Part shown: one piece after another, positions 25,914-34,940 of the stretch
Position numbering within the stretch: position 1 is the stretch's first letter
Layout of the letters: each line of letters begins with the position of its first letter
DNA from: Halopseudomonas litoralis
GTDB taxonomy: Bacteria > Pseudomonadota > Gammaproteobacteria > Pseudomonadales > Pseudomonadaceae
NCBI RefSeq assembly: GCF_900105005.1
Contig: NZ_LT629748.1
Coordinates: 372,001-436,000 of the forward strand
Reading direction: 5' to 3'
Length of the DNA stretch: 64,000 nt
Notes under the pieces: model-generated
Database searches by the model: none
Told to the model about the DNA's origin: nothing
The model's input: only the letters and a program-made list of their open reading frames with translations
Program-made: the position numbers and the translations under genes

Positions 25914-26018
25914 CCGGGTCAGGTACCGCTGGGGTCGGACCGTCGGTTGCCAGGGATGGCAACCGCGAGCTACAGGGATGTATTCATGCGTGTCCGGCCC
26001 CAGCGGTACCTGACCCGG
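25914..26018 (-). repeat. Hairpin repeat element, copy 2 (inverted)
   Basis: Outer arms at 25914-25934 and 25998-26018 are perfect 21-base inverted repeats. With the next six bases the stem reaches 27 bp with one T-G wobble. The core at 25937-25996 is the reverse complement of the copy 1 core with few changes, and the inner stem at 25944-25965 is unchanged. The stretch CTACAGGGATGTATTCATG within it is the kind of sequence that recurs in intergenic DNA of several Pseudomonas relatives, from memory. Confidence 0.85.
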
Positions 26019-26091
26019 CCACCTCACAAATCAGCCAGATCAAGGTTTCCCTGCACGGCAACGAGCAGCGGGAACAAGAGGGAGCACCATC

Positions 26092-27375
26092 ATGGCGGTA
26101 AAGCAGAGCGAGCAGTACCAACTGGTGATCCGCAGCCTGTCCGACCGCATTGTTGATGCGCAGGCGCCGATTCGGGTGCTGGACGCCATCAAGTGGGATG
26201 ACAATATCCGTGATCAGTTTTTCCGGGATGGCTGCAGCAAGCTTCCGGATGTCGGTCCGGATTATTACAAGCGTCGCCCTCTGTCCTTTGACCCGGCCGA
26301 GCGTCTGCAGGTGTTTCAGGACATCGAGCGGGATATCACTCGGCAGCTCGGCACCTTCAATCCGGTCGGTCAGATCATGCGCCGGATGTGCCGCGAGTAT
26401 CGCATGGTCATCCGCATGCTCGAGGGGCGCGGTACGCCGGAGATGGGCAGGATCTCGCAGGAGTTGTACGGGTCCGCCTCCGACGCCTTCCATGCCGGCG
26501 ACCCGACCATCACCGACCTGGGCATCACGCTCAGCGAATCGCTGAGCAATATCGGCAATGATCTGGGGCGCGAGCCGAAGACCATTGCTGCCCCCGACGC
26601 CGTAGCTATTTTGCAGGAGCGCATGGACCAGGCGTTTCCGGATGATCAGACGGTGCGTGTTTTCGAGTCTGATGGCATTGTCGCCGATGCCGCCGCCGGC
26701 GCCGATTACATCAAGATCCGCAGTGACGCCATGTTCAACCAGCGCGACCTGAAGATACTCGCGGTGCATGAAGGCATGGTGCATGTGGCGACCAGTCTCA
26801 ACGGTCAGCATCAGCCGATCTGTACCTTCCTGGCCAAAGGCCCGCCGTCGTCTACGGTAACCCAGGAAGGGCTGGCGATTCTGATGGAAATCATCACCTT
26901 CGCCTCCTATCCCTCGCGTCTGCGCAAGCTGACCAATCGTACCCGGGCGATTCAGCTGGCTGAATCCGGTGGCGATTTTCTGGATGTGTTTGGCTTCTAT
27001 CGTGGCGAAGGCTATAGCGATGAAGACAGTTACAATAATGCCAGCCGGGTATTCCGCGGCTCCAGCAGCTATGGTCTGCCATTTACCAAGGACCTGGCCT
27101 ATCTCAAGGGCTTCATTCTGACCTACAACTATATCCAGCTGGCGGTACGCAAAGGCAAGCTGCAGCAGATCCCCTTGCTGTTCTGCGGCAAGACCACGCT
27201 GGAAGACATGCGTACCCTTGGTCAGCTGGTGGAAGAGGGTCTGGTCGTGCCGCCGCGTTACCTGCCAGAGCCCTTTGCTGATTTGAACGCGCTGAGTGCC
27301 TGGATGTGTTTTTCGGGTTTTCTGAGCAATCTCAGCCTCGATCGTATCGAAGCTGATTACGCGAATATTCTCTGA
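26092..27375 (+). CDS. QEGLA-motif protein, DUF1704 (MATCAP-like metalloprotease fold)
   Basis: This 427-residue protein belongs to the bacterial family named flavohaemoglobin expression-modulating QEGLA motif protein (DUF1704). It carries the putative zinc motif HEGMVH (HExxxH, residues 226-231) and QEGLA at 258-262. Animal members of DUF1704 (KIAA0895L/MATCAP) are tubulin tyrosine carboxypeptidases, so a carboxypeptidase-like activity is a reasonable inference. The bacterial substrate is unknown. GGGAG precedes ATG 26092. It is followed 12 bases later by a small membrane protein and then ung. The hmp gene lies 6 kb upstream, in keeping with the family name, but no direct link is shown. Confidence 0.88.
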   Translation: MAVKQSEQYQLVIRSLSDRIVDAQAPIRVLDAIKWDDNIRDQFFRDGCSKLPDVGPDYYKRRPLSFDPAERLQVFQDIERDITRQLGTFNPVGQIMRRMCREYRMVIRMLEGRGTPEMGRISQELYGSASDAFHAGDPTITDLGITLSESLSNIGNDLGREPKTIAAPDAVAILQERMDQAFPDDQTVRVFESDGIVADAAAGADYIKIRSDAMFNQRDLKILAVHEGMVHVATSLNGQHQPICTFLAKGPPSSTVTQEGLAILMEIITFASYPSRLRKLTNRTRAIQLAESGGDFLDVFGFYRGEGYSDEDSYNNASRVFRGSSSYGLPFTKDLAYLKGFILTYNYIQLAVRKGKLQQIPLLFCGKTTLEDMRTLGQLVEEGLVVPPRYLPEPFADLNALSAWMCFSGFLSNLSLDRIEADYANIL

Positions 27376-27387
27376 CTGGAGTTTTGC

Positions 27388-27717
27388 ATGAGCGAGAAGC
27401 GGGAAGTTAACAAGCTGCCTTATATCCTGACCGCCCTGGGAACCTTGTTCCTGACCATGGGTATGCTGCATTTCTACGGCTATCTGAATTTTGCCAACGA
27501 AGAAGAAGGCTTGCTGGTGGCTGAATTCAGTCTGGTAACCGTGGGGTCGGAAGAGGCGGGCCAGCTGCGCAGCAAGACGCCGAACCATGTGGCGGAGTGT
27601 GTCGATGGTGTGCTGATTCTGCACAATACCCGACATAACGGGCTTTCCGGTTTGCTGGTGGATGAGCGTCAGCGCGTGGTGCGCTGTAATGAGCAGACCG
27701 TCCCGGTTGCCCAATGA
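27388..27717 (+). CDS. Small single-pass membrane protein, unknown
   Basis: The 109-residue protein has a charged start (MSEKREVNK), one transmembrane helix ([24 protein letters not shown]) and a soluble tail with two cysteines ([14 protein letters not shown]). I do not recognise a family. It starts 12 bases after the QEGLA gene and overlaps ung by four bases (ATGA), so the three are probably one operon. The tail probably faces the periplasm, where the two cysteines could form a disulfide; this is inference. Confidence 0.65.
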   Translation: MSEKREVNKLPYILTALGTLFLTMGMLHFYGYLNFANEEEGLLVAEFSLVTVGSEEAGQLRSKTPNHVAECVDGVLILHNTRHNGLSGLLVDERQRVVRCNEQTVPVAQ

Positions 27718-28418
27718 GCAGGGGTGATCTATCGGGGCGGTTGACCGGTGACTGGGAGCAGGCGCTGGGTGATGAGCTGGATCAGCCTTACATGCAGCAA
27801 TTGCGTGACTTTCTGCTGGCCGAGAAAGCTGTCGACAAGGTGATCTACCCGCCTGGGCCGCTGATTTTCAATGCGTTGAACACGACCCCGCTGAACAAGA
27901 TCAAGGTGGTTATTATTGGCCAGGATCCCTATCACGGACCGGGGCAAGCACATGGGCTGAGCTTTTCCGTGCAGCCGGGTGTGCGCACACCGCCCTCGCT
28001 GCAGAATATCTTCAAGGAAATTCAGCGCGATCTGAAGTATCCGATACCGGCTCACGGTGATCTGCGGTACTGGGCCGAACAGGGCGTGCTGCTGCTCAAC
28101 GCGGTACTCACTGTGCCCCAGGGGCAGGCCGGTGGGCATGCCAACCGGGGCTGGGAGCGTTTCACCTCGCGGGTCATCGATATTCTCAATACCCGGTGCG
28201 AGCATCTGATATTCATGCTCTGGGGCAATTATGCGCAGAAGAAAGGCGCGCAGATCGACAGTTCACGGCATCTGGTACTCAAGAGCGTGCATCCCTCGCC
28301 GCTGTCGGCGCACCGCGGTTTTATCGGCTGCGGGCACTTTTCTGCGGCCAATGCCTATCTGCTTGAACAGGGGCGCGAGCCCATCGACTGGCGCCTTCCT
28401 GCATTGCCGAAGGAATGA
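27714..28418 (+). CDS. ung: Uracil-DNA glycosylase
   Basis: It removes uracil from DNA as the first step of base excision repair. The 234-residue family 1 enzyme has the water-activating motif [18 protein letters not shown] (Asp about residue 71), the uracil-recognition segment LLLNAVLTV, and the leucine-loop motif [11 protein letters not shown] with the catalytic His. ATG 27714 overlaps the stop of the previous gene. Confidence 0.98.
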   Translation: MSRGDLSGRLTGDWEQALGDELDQPYMQQLRDFLLAEKAVDKVIYPPGPLIFNALNTTPLNKIKVVIIGQDPYHGPGQAHGLSFSVQPGVRTPPSLQNIFKEIQRDLKYPIPAHGDLRYWAEQGVLLLNAVLTVPQGQAGGHANRGWERFTSRVIDILNTRCEHLIFMLWGNYAQKKGAQIDSSRHLVLKSVHPSPLSAHRGFIGCGHFSAANAYLLEQGREPIDWRLPALPKE

Positions 28419-28502
28419 ACTCCAGAGGCGAATGCCGGTCGGGTTGAAGCCTTCGGCGGGATGTTCAATGATGTGAGCTCCGTTCTTGTTAAGGAGCTCG
28501 CC

Positions 28503-29318
28503 ATGGAACACGCCCTGCAGCCCTATACCGCGCTGGTTCCGCGCACTGACAAACTGGTGGTGCAGAAGGCCGGGCATACCGCCCTGTTGACTATCGACAA
28601 CCCGCCAGCCAACACCTGGGACACCGACACCCTGCACGGCTTGTATGAGCTGATCGGGCATCTCAGCGATGATCCGGATATCTATGCACTGGTGATCATC
28701 GGCCGTGGCGATCGTTTCTTTTCCGCCGGCGCCGATCTGAAAATGTTCGCCGAGGGCGACAAGGCCCATGCGCGTTTGGTGGCGCGGTTGTTCGGTCACG
28801 CATTCGAGGCGCTGCGGGATTTTTCCGGTGTGACCATCGCGGCCTTGAATGGCTACGCCATGGGTGGCGGTCTGGAATGTGCCCTGGCCTGTGATATCCG
28901 TATTGCCGAACGTCAGGTGCAGCTGGGGTTGCCGGAAGCCGGCGTCGGTTTGTTGCCTTGCGCGGGCGGCACCCAGGCGTTGGCCTGGCTGGTAGGCGAG
29001 GGCTGGGCCAAGCGCATGATCCTCTGCGGCGAACGGGTCGATGGGGTCAAGGCCGAGCGTATCGGGCTGGTCGAGGAGGTGGTCGAAGAGGGGCAGGCGC
29101 TGGCCACCGCGCTGCGGCTGGCGGCCCAGGTGAGTCGACAGAGTCCGCAGGCGGTCAAGGCCTGCAAACAATTGATCCAGGGCGCCCGGAGTCAGCCGAT
29201 GAATACCTTGCTGGCGGCTGAACGCGAGCGCTTCGTCGACCTGTTCGATCTCGAGGACACCCGCGAAGGGGTTGATGCTTTTCTGCAGAAACGCCCGCCG
29301 CAGTGGACCAACCGCTGA
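28503..29318 (+). CDS. Enoyl-CoA hydratase/isomerase
   Basis: This crotonase-fold enzyme of 271 residues has the CoA oxyanion motif FFSAGADLKMF, the AMGGGLECALACD loop with the first catalytic Glu, and LGLPEAGVGLLPCAGGTQ with the second. Both acidic residues are present, so hydratase activity is likely. The acyl chain specificity cannot be read. ATG 28503 has AAGGAG seven bases upstream; the earlier in-frame ATG at 28461 lacks a site. The gene converges on the nitronate-monooxygenase-like gene. Confidence 0.9.
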   Translation: MEHALQPYTALVPRTDKLVVQKAGHTALLTIDNPPANTWDTDTLHGLYELIGHLSDDPDIYALVIIGRGDRFFSAGADLKMFAEGDKAHARLVARLFGHAFEALRDFSGVTIAALNGYAMGGGLECALACDIRIAERQVQLGLPEAGVGLLPCAGGTQALAWLVGEGWAKRMILCGERVDGVKAERIGLVEEVVEEGQALATALRLAAQVSRQSPQAVKACKQLIQGARSQPMNTLLAAERERFVDLFDLEDTREGVDAFLQKRPPQWTNR

Positions 29319-29328
29319 GCAGCGTTGT

Positions 29329-30393
29329 TCAGGCGCCGCGCCATTCCTCTGCCAACCGTTGTACCAGTTCGGCCGCCGGTAGCTCTCGGGCCAGGGGCGC
29401 GCCCTGGCCGGCCCATTGCGCGGCAAAATCATGGTTGCCCTGCTGGCTGGCGGCGGCGTTCAGTTGCTTGGCAGCATCATAGGCGATCGGGTAACCGGCT
29501 GGCGGTGGGCTGCCAGCCGCATCTCCATGACTGATGATGCGATTGAGCATACCGCGTGCGGGACGACCCGACAGGCTGGCGGTCAACCGCGTGGTGGCGG
29601 CTCGCTCGCTTTGTAAAGCCTGGCGATAGGCGGAATTGGCCGATGATTCGGGGCACAGGATGAAGGCAGTACCCAGTTGCACGGCGGCTGCTCCCAGATC
29701 CAGCATGGCGCGAATGCCCTGACCATCCATGATGCCGCCGGCGCCGATCACTGGCAGGCTGGTGTGCTGTACCAGCAACCGAACCAGCACTGCAGTGCTC
29801 AGTTGTTCGTCATCTGCTGCCGGGTCAAACACGCCCCGATGTCCGCCGGCTTCAATACCCTGAGCGACGATGCCATCGATGCCGGCCTGTTCGATCAGTC
29901 TGGCTTCCTCGAGATTGGTGGCGGTGGCCAACAGACAGATCCCTGCCTCCTGCAGCGCTTGAATGCGCTCCGCAGCGGGCAGGCCGAAATGAAAGCTGAC
30001 CACGGCGGGGCGTAGTTCCAACAGCATGTCGAATAGCTGATCGTTTTCGACGGCGCTTTGATAACCGGCCTTGATGCTGCTGGGCGGCGGCATGCCGATT
30101 TCATCGAACAGCGGCGCCAGGTGCTGCAACCAGCGTGCCTCACGGGCTGCATCAGGCTGGGCTGGCGCATGACAGAACAGGTTGATATTGAACGGCTTGT
30201 CGGTCAGCGCGCGGGTCTGCTCGATCATCTGCCGGGCCTGCTCCACCGTACTCGGCCCGATACCCAGCGAGCCAAGCCCGCCGGCATTGGAGACCGCTGC
30301 GGCCAGCTCCGGCGTGGCGACGCCGGCCATCGGTGCCAGAATAATGGGCAACTGGATGCCGAGACGGGTCAGGAAAGGGGAGGTGTTGTGCAT
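29329..30393 (-). CDS. NAD(P)H-dependent flavin oxidoreductase (nitronate monooxygenase family)
   Basis: This 354-residue TIM-barrel FMN protein resembles 2-nitropropane dioxygenase/nitronate monooxygenase. Motifs are [20 protein letters not shown] at the N terminus, [29 protein letters not shown] and QLGTAF. Members oxidise nitronates or act as NADH:quinone reductases; which applies here is unclear. ATG 30393 is preceded on the minus strand by AAGGAGATATC. An in-frame extension to 30489 overlaps the HDOD gene and is rejected. Confidence 0.85.
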   Translation of the reverse strand: MHNTSPFLTRLGIQLPIILAPMAGVATPELAAAVSNAGGLGSLGIGPSTVEQARQMIEQTRALTDKPFNINLFCHAPAQPDAAREARWLQHLAPLFDEIGMPPPSSIKAGYQSAVENDQLFDMLLELRPAVVSFHFGLPAAERIQALQEAGICLLATATNLEEARLIEQAGIDGIVAQGIEAGGHRGVFDPAADDEQLSTAVLVRLLVQHTSLPVIGAGGIMDGQGIRAMLDLGAAAVQLGTAFILCPESSANSAYRQALQSERAATTRLTASLSGRPARGMLNRIISHGDAAGSPPPAGYPIAYDAAKQLNAAASQQGNHDFAAQWAGQGAPLARELPAAELVQRLAEEWRGA

Positions 30394-30436
30394 GATATCT
30401 CCTTGCGCTGCGGGTGGTCGAGCGTTCGATTCTACC

Positions 30437-31270
30437 TCAGCCCAGCAACAGCATGGCGGCTTCCATTTCTGCGGAGAGGTCTTCTTCATCCTGATCGTCG
30501 GCAGGGTTCAGGCCAAGCCGATTGAAGGAAGAGATATCCGTCCAGTCCCTCTGCGCAAGCGGATGGTCGCTGCCTTCCAGGCTTTGCAACATGGCAACCT
30601 GGACGATGTCAGCATAATCGACCGTGCTCGGGTTACGGTTGAACTCCAGATGCTGGCTGGGTACATGGCGTAACGGTTGGGGAAAATCCCAGGCAGCGAG
30701 GATCCGATCGCCGAGGATGGGATGTATCCGCTCGATGACCTGTTCCAGGCTGATGGGATCGCTCAGCAACTGGCTGTTGTCTTCTGCATGGCTGAGAATC
30801 GGTAATACGCCGATCTGATGTACCAGGCCAGCGAGCATCGCCTGGTCGGATTTCAGTCTGGTGTAATGTTTGCACAATACATGGCTGATACCTGCTACCT
30901 CGGTGCTGCGAGCCCAGACCTCGCGCATCTTGTGGTCAATGACATCGGTAGTCGCCTGAAACAGCTGCGCCATGGCCAGGCCGGTCGCCAGGTTGGCGGT
31001 ATAAACCACGCCCATGCGGTTGACGGCCATGTTCAGATCGGTGATTTCCTGGCGCGATCGCAGCAGCGGGCTATTTACCACCTTGATCAGGCGCGCGCTC
31101 AGCGCTGCGTCGGCGCTGATTTCTTTTACCAGTTCGCTGATGCTGACATTCGGGTTTTCGGCGGCTTCGCGAATGCGCAGAGCGACTTCGGGCAGCGTGG
31201 GCAGCACCAGCTGGTCTTTGTCGATCGCCTGAATCAATTCTTCCTGAACACGCAGGGCCAGATCAGTCAT
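30437..31270 (-). CDS. HDOD domain protein
   Basis: The 277-residue protein is almost entirely one HDOD domain: [38 protein letters not shown] and [15 protein letters not shown] proteins are non-catalytic relatives of HD phosphohydrolases and often act in signal transduction, motility or biofilm control. No GGDEF, EAL or receiver domain is attached. An acidic tail ([16 protein letters not shown]) ends it. It sits downstream of ygfZ on the same strand with about 29 bases between. Confidence 0.9.
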   Translation of the reverse strand: MTDLALRVQEELIQAIDKDQLVLPTLPEVALRIREAAENPNVSISELVKEISADAALSARLIKVVNSPLLRSRQEITDLNMAVNRMGVVYTANLATGLAMAQLFQATTDVIDHKMREVWARSTEVAGISHVLCKHYTRLKSDQAMLAGLVHQIGVLPILSHAEDNSQLLSDPISLEQVIERIHPILGDRILAAWDFPQPLRHVPSQHLEFNRNPSTVDYADIVQVAMLQSLEGSDHPLAQRDWTDISSFNRLGLNPADDQDEEDLSAEMEAAMLLLG

Positions 31271-31299
31271 GACATCCTTCCTTGATTATTTTCCCTTGA

Positions 31300-32286
31300 T
31301 TATTCGCCAGCTGCGTCAGCAGCCATTTGGTCTTCGTAGGGCAGTGTAGCCAATTGTAGTGGCCTGGTGCTATCGCCTATATGCAGTGTAGGTAATTGTG
31401 CCGCCTCATTCTGTAGAACGGCAAGCAGTTCCATACGATCTTCGGCGCTGGCTGCAACCACGACTTCACCTACGGCCTGGTCGTTGGCGCTGTTCAGGAT
31501 GGGCGTTCCCGGCGCGGGCAATTCAACACCGGCGCGGGTCAGGCGATACATGCGCCGCTTGAGCTTGCCCAGATATTGCATCCGCGCGACAATTTCCTGC
31601 CCGGTATAACAGCCTTTCTGAAAGCTGACACCGCCCAGCTGCTGCAGGTTGAGCATTTGCGGTATGAAGCTTTCCCGTGTCTGGCTGTGTACCTGGCCGA
31701 TGCCCAGGCGTATCTGCTGTAGTTGCCAGGCGTTGAAAGCGACCGGCTCGGCGTGTTGGGCAAGGGTGGTGGCTAGTTCCTGAGCCCGACTGGCCGGCAG
31801 CCAGAGTTCCACTGTGGTGTCGTCGAGATCGATCACCTGGCCGGCGTCCGGCGTACTTGCTTCGCGGCTGAGGCTGGCGGCTGCAAGCGCTTCCTCTATA
31901 TGGCTGCCCCAGAGCCCCAACCTAACCCATTGATCGGTACTGTCGCTGAGCTGTACCTTGAAGAAGGCGGCATACTTGGCCAGATCCGACTGTTGCAGCT
32001 CCAGCAGCTCGGCATCCATGGCCAGCAGATATCGCTCTTCCGATAGTTTCAGCAGGCGGAAGCTGGACTGCATTCGCCCCTTGGGATTGCAACGGCTGCC
32101 CAGAGTGTTGCCGCCTGAGGGCAGGGTGGCTACATCGCAGCTGAGCTGACCCTGCAGGAAACGTGTCGCATCGCTACCTTCAATTTCAAGAATCCGCTCA
32201 CGCTCCAGCAGTGCCAATGCAGTGGCTGAGCTGGACGCCGGTGGCTGTTGCGGAAACAGCGCGGACAGTTCTCTGATCTCTTGCAT
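31300..32286 (-). CDS. ygfZ: Folate-binding iron-sulfur maturation protein YgfZ
   Basis: YgfZ uses folate to help make or repair some iron-sulfur proteins. The 328-residue protein has the GcvT-like fold and the family signature KGCYTGQEIVARMQYLGKLK with its essential Cys. LQGQLSCDV near the N terminus is also typical. I chose ATG 32286; the earlier ATG at 32337 has no ribosome site and would lie nearer the divergent sdhE promoter. sdhE, another helper of a flavin/iron-sulfur enzyme, is divergent. Confidence 0.92.
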   Translation of the reverse strand: MQEIRELSALFPQQPPASSSATALALLERERILEIEGSDATRFLQGQLSCDVATLPSGGNTLGSRCNPKGRMQSSFRLLKLSEERYLLAMDAELLELQQSDLAKYAAFFKVQLSDSTDQWVRLGLWGSHIEEALAAASLSREASTPDAGQVIDLDDTTVELWLPASRAQELATTLAQHAEPVAFNAWQLQQIRLGIGQVHSQTRESFIPQMLNLQQLGGVSFQKGCYTGQEIVARMQYLGKLKRRMYRLTRAGVELPAPGTPILNSANDQAVGEVVVAASAEDRMELLAVLQNEAAQLPTLHIGDSTRPLQLATLPYEDQMAADAAGE

Positions 32287-32386
32287 GATCTGGCTGACTC
32301 CAATTGGTTCGGATCGAGGTGGATCTATTGTGCCCATGATAGGGCGCAGCGTGTGGCTTGTCAGTGCTCTCAGTTGCTCCAGAGGC

Positions 32387-32392
32387 TATAAT
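32387..32392 (+). promoter_or_regulatory. Consensus -10 box before sdhE
   Basis: A perfect TATAAT lies 39 bases before the sdhE ATG. No good -35 sits at 16-18 bases, so it may depend on an activator or be weak. Confidence 0.4.
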
Positions 32393-32430
32393 GCGGCCAA
32401 TGAAGGTGTTTCAACTGACTGGAGATGGTA

Positions 32431-32685
32431 ATGACGGCGGAAGTGGAAAAAAAGCGATTGTACTGGCATAGCCGGCGCGGCATGCTCGAGCTGGATGTTC
32501 TGCTGCTACCCTTTCTGGAAGAGGCTTATTCATCGCTGGATGAAGAGGATCAAACGCGCTACCGGCAGTTGCTCGAGTGTGAGGACCAGGACATGTTCGT
32601 CTGGTTTATGCAGCGCGGCGAGCCGGAAGACCCGGATCTCAAACGCATTGTGAGGATGATACTGGATCGTGTCCAACCCAGCTGA
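32431..32685 (+). CDS. sdhE: FAD assembly factor SdhE
   Basis: SdhE helps attach FAD covalently to succinate dehydrogenase and fumarate reductase. The 84-residue protein has the conserved RRGMLELD motif (RGxxE) and [20 protein letters not shown] 32431 has GGAG six bases upstream, so the ATG at 32425 is not used. It overlaps ygfX by 17 bases. Confidence 0.95.
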   Translation: MTAEVEKKRLYWHSRRGMLELDVLLLPFLEEAYSSLDEEDQTRYRQLLECEDQDMFVWFMQRGEPEDPDLKRIVRMILDRVQPS

Positions 32686-33121
32686 CTCATTGCTGCTCAA
32701 ACGCCAGCCTTCACGCTGGCTGGGCGGCCTGCTCATTATCATGACCATGCTTGGCTGCATGGCCTTGTACCGCAGTGCGCTGCCGATATTGCCGGCGTCG
32801 CTGTGTGCCCTGCTTTTATTGATGTACTGCTTCTGGATCTGGCCGCGGCAGGTGAGCTTGCGCCATGCGCACTCTGTCACGGGGCTGCGGTTTGACAGTC
32901 ACGGCTGGCACATATTGCGCCGTGACGGTACGGAAATGGGGGTGCGGCTTCTGGCGGATACTTACGTCAGCGCTCTGCTGACGGTGGTGCGCCTGCGCGA
33001 ACCGGGGCGGCTATTGCCGATTTCGGTGATTCTGCCGGCGGACGCCGCGGCGGAAGATGCATTGCGGCGGCTGCGGTTGCGGCTGCGCTTCAGTCGTCAG
33101 CGCTGGGTGGCTGCAGAATAG
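32669..33121 (+). CDS. ygfX: YgfX family membrane protein
   Basis: The 150-residue protein has two adjacent transmembrane helices ([38 protein letters not shown]) and a soluble domain, as in YgfX (also CptA), which is always linked to sdhE. In E. coli it was proposed as a toxin acting on the cytoskeleton with SdhE/CptB as partner, and separately as part of flavinylation. GTG 32669 lies inside sdhE, with GAGG 13 bases upstream, so the start is somewhat uncertain. Its 3' end overlaps the convergent nadB by 32 bases. Confidence 0.8.
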   Translation: MSNPADSLLLKRQPSRWLGGLLIIMTMLGCMALYRSALPILPASLCALLLLMYCFWIWPRQVSLRHAHSVTGLRFDSHGWHILRRDGTEMGVRLLADTYVSALLTVVRLREPGRLLPISVILPADAAAEDALRRLRLRLRFSRQRWVAAE

Positions 33122-34703
33122 TATCCCGGGCCTCGGCCAGCAGGTTCGGATAGTCCAGGGTGTAATGCAGGCCGCGGCTTTCCTGACGCAGCATGGCCGA
33201 GCGAATGATCAAGTCAGCGACCAATGCCAGGTTGCGCAATTCCAGCAGATCACGGGATATGGTGTAGTTGCTGTAGAACTCGTGAATTTCGGCGCGCAAC
33301 ATATCTACCCGATGCTTGGCTCGTTGCAGACGTTTGGTGGTGCGCACTATGCCGACATAGTCCCACATGAAACGGCGCAACTCTTCCCAGTTGTGCGAGA
33401 TGATCACATCCTCGTCCGAATCGGTCACCTGGCTTTCATCCCAGTGTGGCAGTTCGTCCGGCAGCTCGGAGTCGGCGAGCTTCTGCAGGATGTCCTGGCT
33501 GGCCGCCCGGCCATAGACGATGCACTCCAGCAACGAGTTGCTGGCCATCCGATTGGCGCCATGCAGACCGGTAAAGCTGGTTTCGCCGATGGCATAGAGT
33601 CCCTCCACGTCGGTCATGCCGGTTTTGTCCACCATCACCCCGCCACAGGTGTAATGTGCTGCCGGCACCACCGGGATGGGCTCACGGGTGATGTCGATGC
33701 CAAAACTCAGGCAGCGCTCATATACGGTGGGGAAGTGTTCGCGGATGAACTCGGCGGGTTTGTGGCTGATGTCCAGGTAGACGCAGTCCAGACCCAGTCG
33801 CTTCATTTCATGGTCGATGGCGCGTGCGACTATGTCGCGGGGGGCCAGTTCGGCGCGCTCATCAAAGCGCGGCATGAAGCGGCTGCCGTCCGCCAGTTTG
33901 AGTTCGGCACCTTCGCCGCGCAGGGCCTCGGTGATCAGAAAGCTCTTGGCTCTCGGGTGATAAAGACAGGTGGGGTGAAACTGGTTGAACTCCAGGTTCG
34001 CCACCCGGCATCCGGCCCGCCAGGCCATGGCGATGCCGTCGCCCGAGGCGCCGTCTGGGTTGCTGGTGTACAGATAGACCTTGCTTGCGCCACCGGTGGC
34101 GAGCACGGTGAAGCGGGCGCCGAACGTCTCTACATGCCCGGTACTGCGATTGAGAATGTAGGCGCCCAGGCAGCGATTGTGCTCATGGCCCAGTTTGGTA
34201 CTGGTGATCAGGTCGACGGCAACGCGGTTTTCCAGCAGCTCGATATTGTCGTGGGCCTGAGCTTGCTGCAACAGTGTGTTGAAAATCGCTGCGCCGGTGG
34301 CATCAGCCGCATGAATGATGCGTCTATGGCTGTGGCCGCCCTCGCGAGTGAGATGGAAGTCATCGGTCTCGCTGCCATCTTCCCGGCGCCCGCGGGTAAA
34401 AGGCACGCCCTGGTCCACCAGCCAGCCGATGGCATCTCGGCTGTCGCCGACAATCTGCCGAACGGCATCCTCATGACAAAGCCCGCTGCCGGCGATCAGG
34501 GTGTCCTGAACGTGTGCATCCACAGTGTCTGCATCATCCAGTACCGCAGCCACGCCCCCCTGGGCCCAGAAGGTCGATCCTTCCGACAACTGCCCTTTGC
34601 TGATCACCGCAATACGCAGGTTATCTGCCAGATTCAAAGCCAGCGTCAAACCTGCTGCACCGCTGCCGATTACCAGTACATCGTATTGCTGTTGTCGGGT
34701 CAT
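33090..34703 (-). CDS. nadB: L-aspartate oxidase
   Basis: This FAD enzyme oxidises aspartate to iminoaspartate, the first step of NAD synthesis. The 537 residues include the FAD motif [15 protein letters not shown], the active-site region [39 protein letters not shown] and [18 protein letters not shown] 34703 gives the usual length (538 in P. aeruginosa); an upstream frame to 34802 is rejected. It is divergent from algU, as in other Pseudomonas. Confidence 0.98.
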   Translation of the reverse strand: MTRQQQYDVLVIGSGAAGLTLALNLADNLRIAVISKGQLSEGSTFWAQGGVAAVLDDADTVDAHVQDTLIAGSGLCHEDAVRQIVGDSRDAIGWLVDQGVPFTRGRREDGSETDDFHLTREGGHSHRRIIHAADATGAAIFNTLLQQAQAHDNIELLENRVAVDLITSTKLGHEHNRCLGAYILNRSTGHVETFGARFTVLATGGASKVYLYTSNPDGASGDGIAMAWRAGCRVANLEFNQFHPTCLYHPRAKSFLITEALRGEGAELKLADGSRFMPRFDERAELAPRDIVARAIDHEMKRLGLDCVYLDISHKPAEFIREHFPTVYERCLSFGIDITREPIPVVPAAHYTCGGVMVDKTGMTDVEGLYAIGETSFTGLHGANRMASNSLLECIVYGRAASQDILQKLADSELPDELPHWDESQVTDSDEDVIISHNWEELRRFMWDYVGIVRTTKRLQRAKHRVDMLRAEIHEFYSNYTISRDLLELRNLALVADLIIRSAMLRQESRGLHYTLDYPNLLAEARDTILQPPSADD

Positions 34704-34732
34704 GAAGGTCTCTTGGTCGTGGAGCCGGGGGT

Positions 34733-34759
34733 AGTATATATAAGGTAACTGATTCACAA
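34733..34759 (-). promoter_or_regulatory. Possible nadB promoter
   Basis: On the minus strand TATACT (34738-34733) is a good -10 and TTGTGA (34759-34754) a fair -35 with 15-base spacing. It lies 30 bases before the nadB ATG. Confidence 0.3.
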
Positions 34760-34829
34760 TACTGCCACAGAAAACCGCCGCGCCGCGTCGTGAAATACCC
34801 AAATATCATCATATCGCCATCCTGTCGCG

Positions 34830-34856
34830 GAACTTTTTTTCCAGTGCAGGCTCTTA
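34830..34856 (+). promoter_or_regulatory. AlgU/sigma-E-type promoter, distal
   Basis: GAACTT at 34830-34835, 16 bases, then TCTTA at 34852-34856. This fits the AlgU consensus GAACTT-N16/17-TCTGA with one change in the -10. It implies that algU is controlled by its own product, as known in P. aeruginosa. Confidence 0.6.
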
Positions 34857-34878
34857 GATCTGAACCTGAGTGAGGGGA

Positions 34879-34905
34879 GAACTTTTGGTTACATCGCGGG
34901 TCTAT
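34879..34905 (+). promoter_or_regulatory. AlgU/sigma-E-type promoter, proximal
   Basis: A second GAACTT at 34879-34884 is followed after 16 bases by TCTAT at 34901-34905. The -10 fits less well than in the distal site. The algU ATG is 36 bases downstream. Confidence 0.45.
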
Positions 34906-34940
34906 CGCAATAGAACAAGTCAGTGCGGTGGTACCGCATC

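Larger units (their letters stand above)
25594..26091. other. Long non-coding spacer
   Basis: No gene is supported in this 498-base gap. Its content is a weak hairpin just after lysS (AGAACCAC about 25600-25607 with GTGGTTCT about 25633-25640), two large hairpin repeats described separately (25682-25780 and 25914-26018), and about 130 bases between them without a recognisable feature. Short open frames here read through the repeats and are not convincing. Confidence 0.8.

Noticed and set aside
25657..26156. Small open frames across the hairpin repeats
   Set aside because: They exist on both strands because the repeats lack stops; they have no ribosome site and change frame with the repeat.
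25984..27714. Open frame of 576 codons antisense to the QEGLA gene
   Set aside because: The plus-strand gene has the HExxxH and QEGLA motifs and a ribosome site. The antisense frame even runs into the repeat region and has no family likeness.
33057..34748. Long open frame antisense to nadB (563 codons)
   Set aside because: nadB is unmistakable on the other strand and the frame has no domain or ribosome site; it is a shadow of codon bias.
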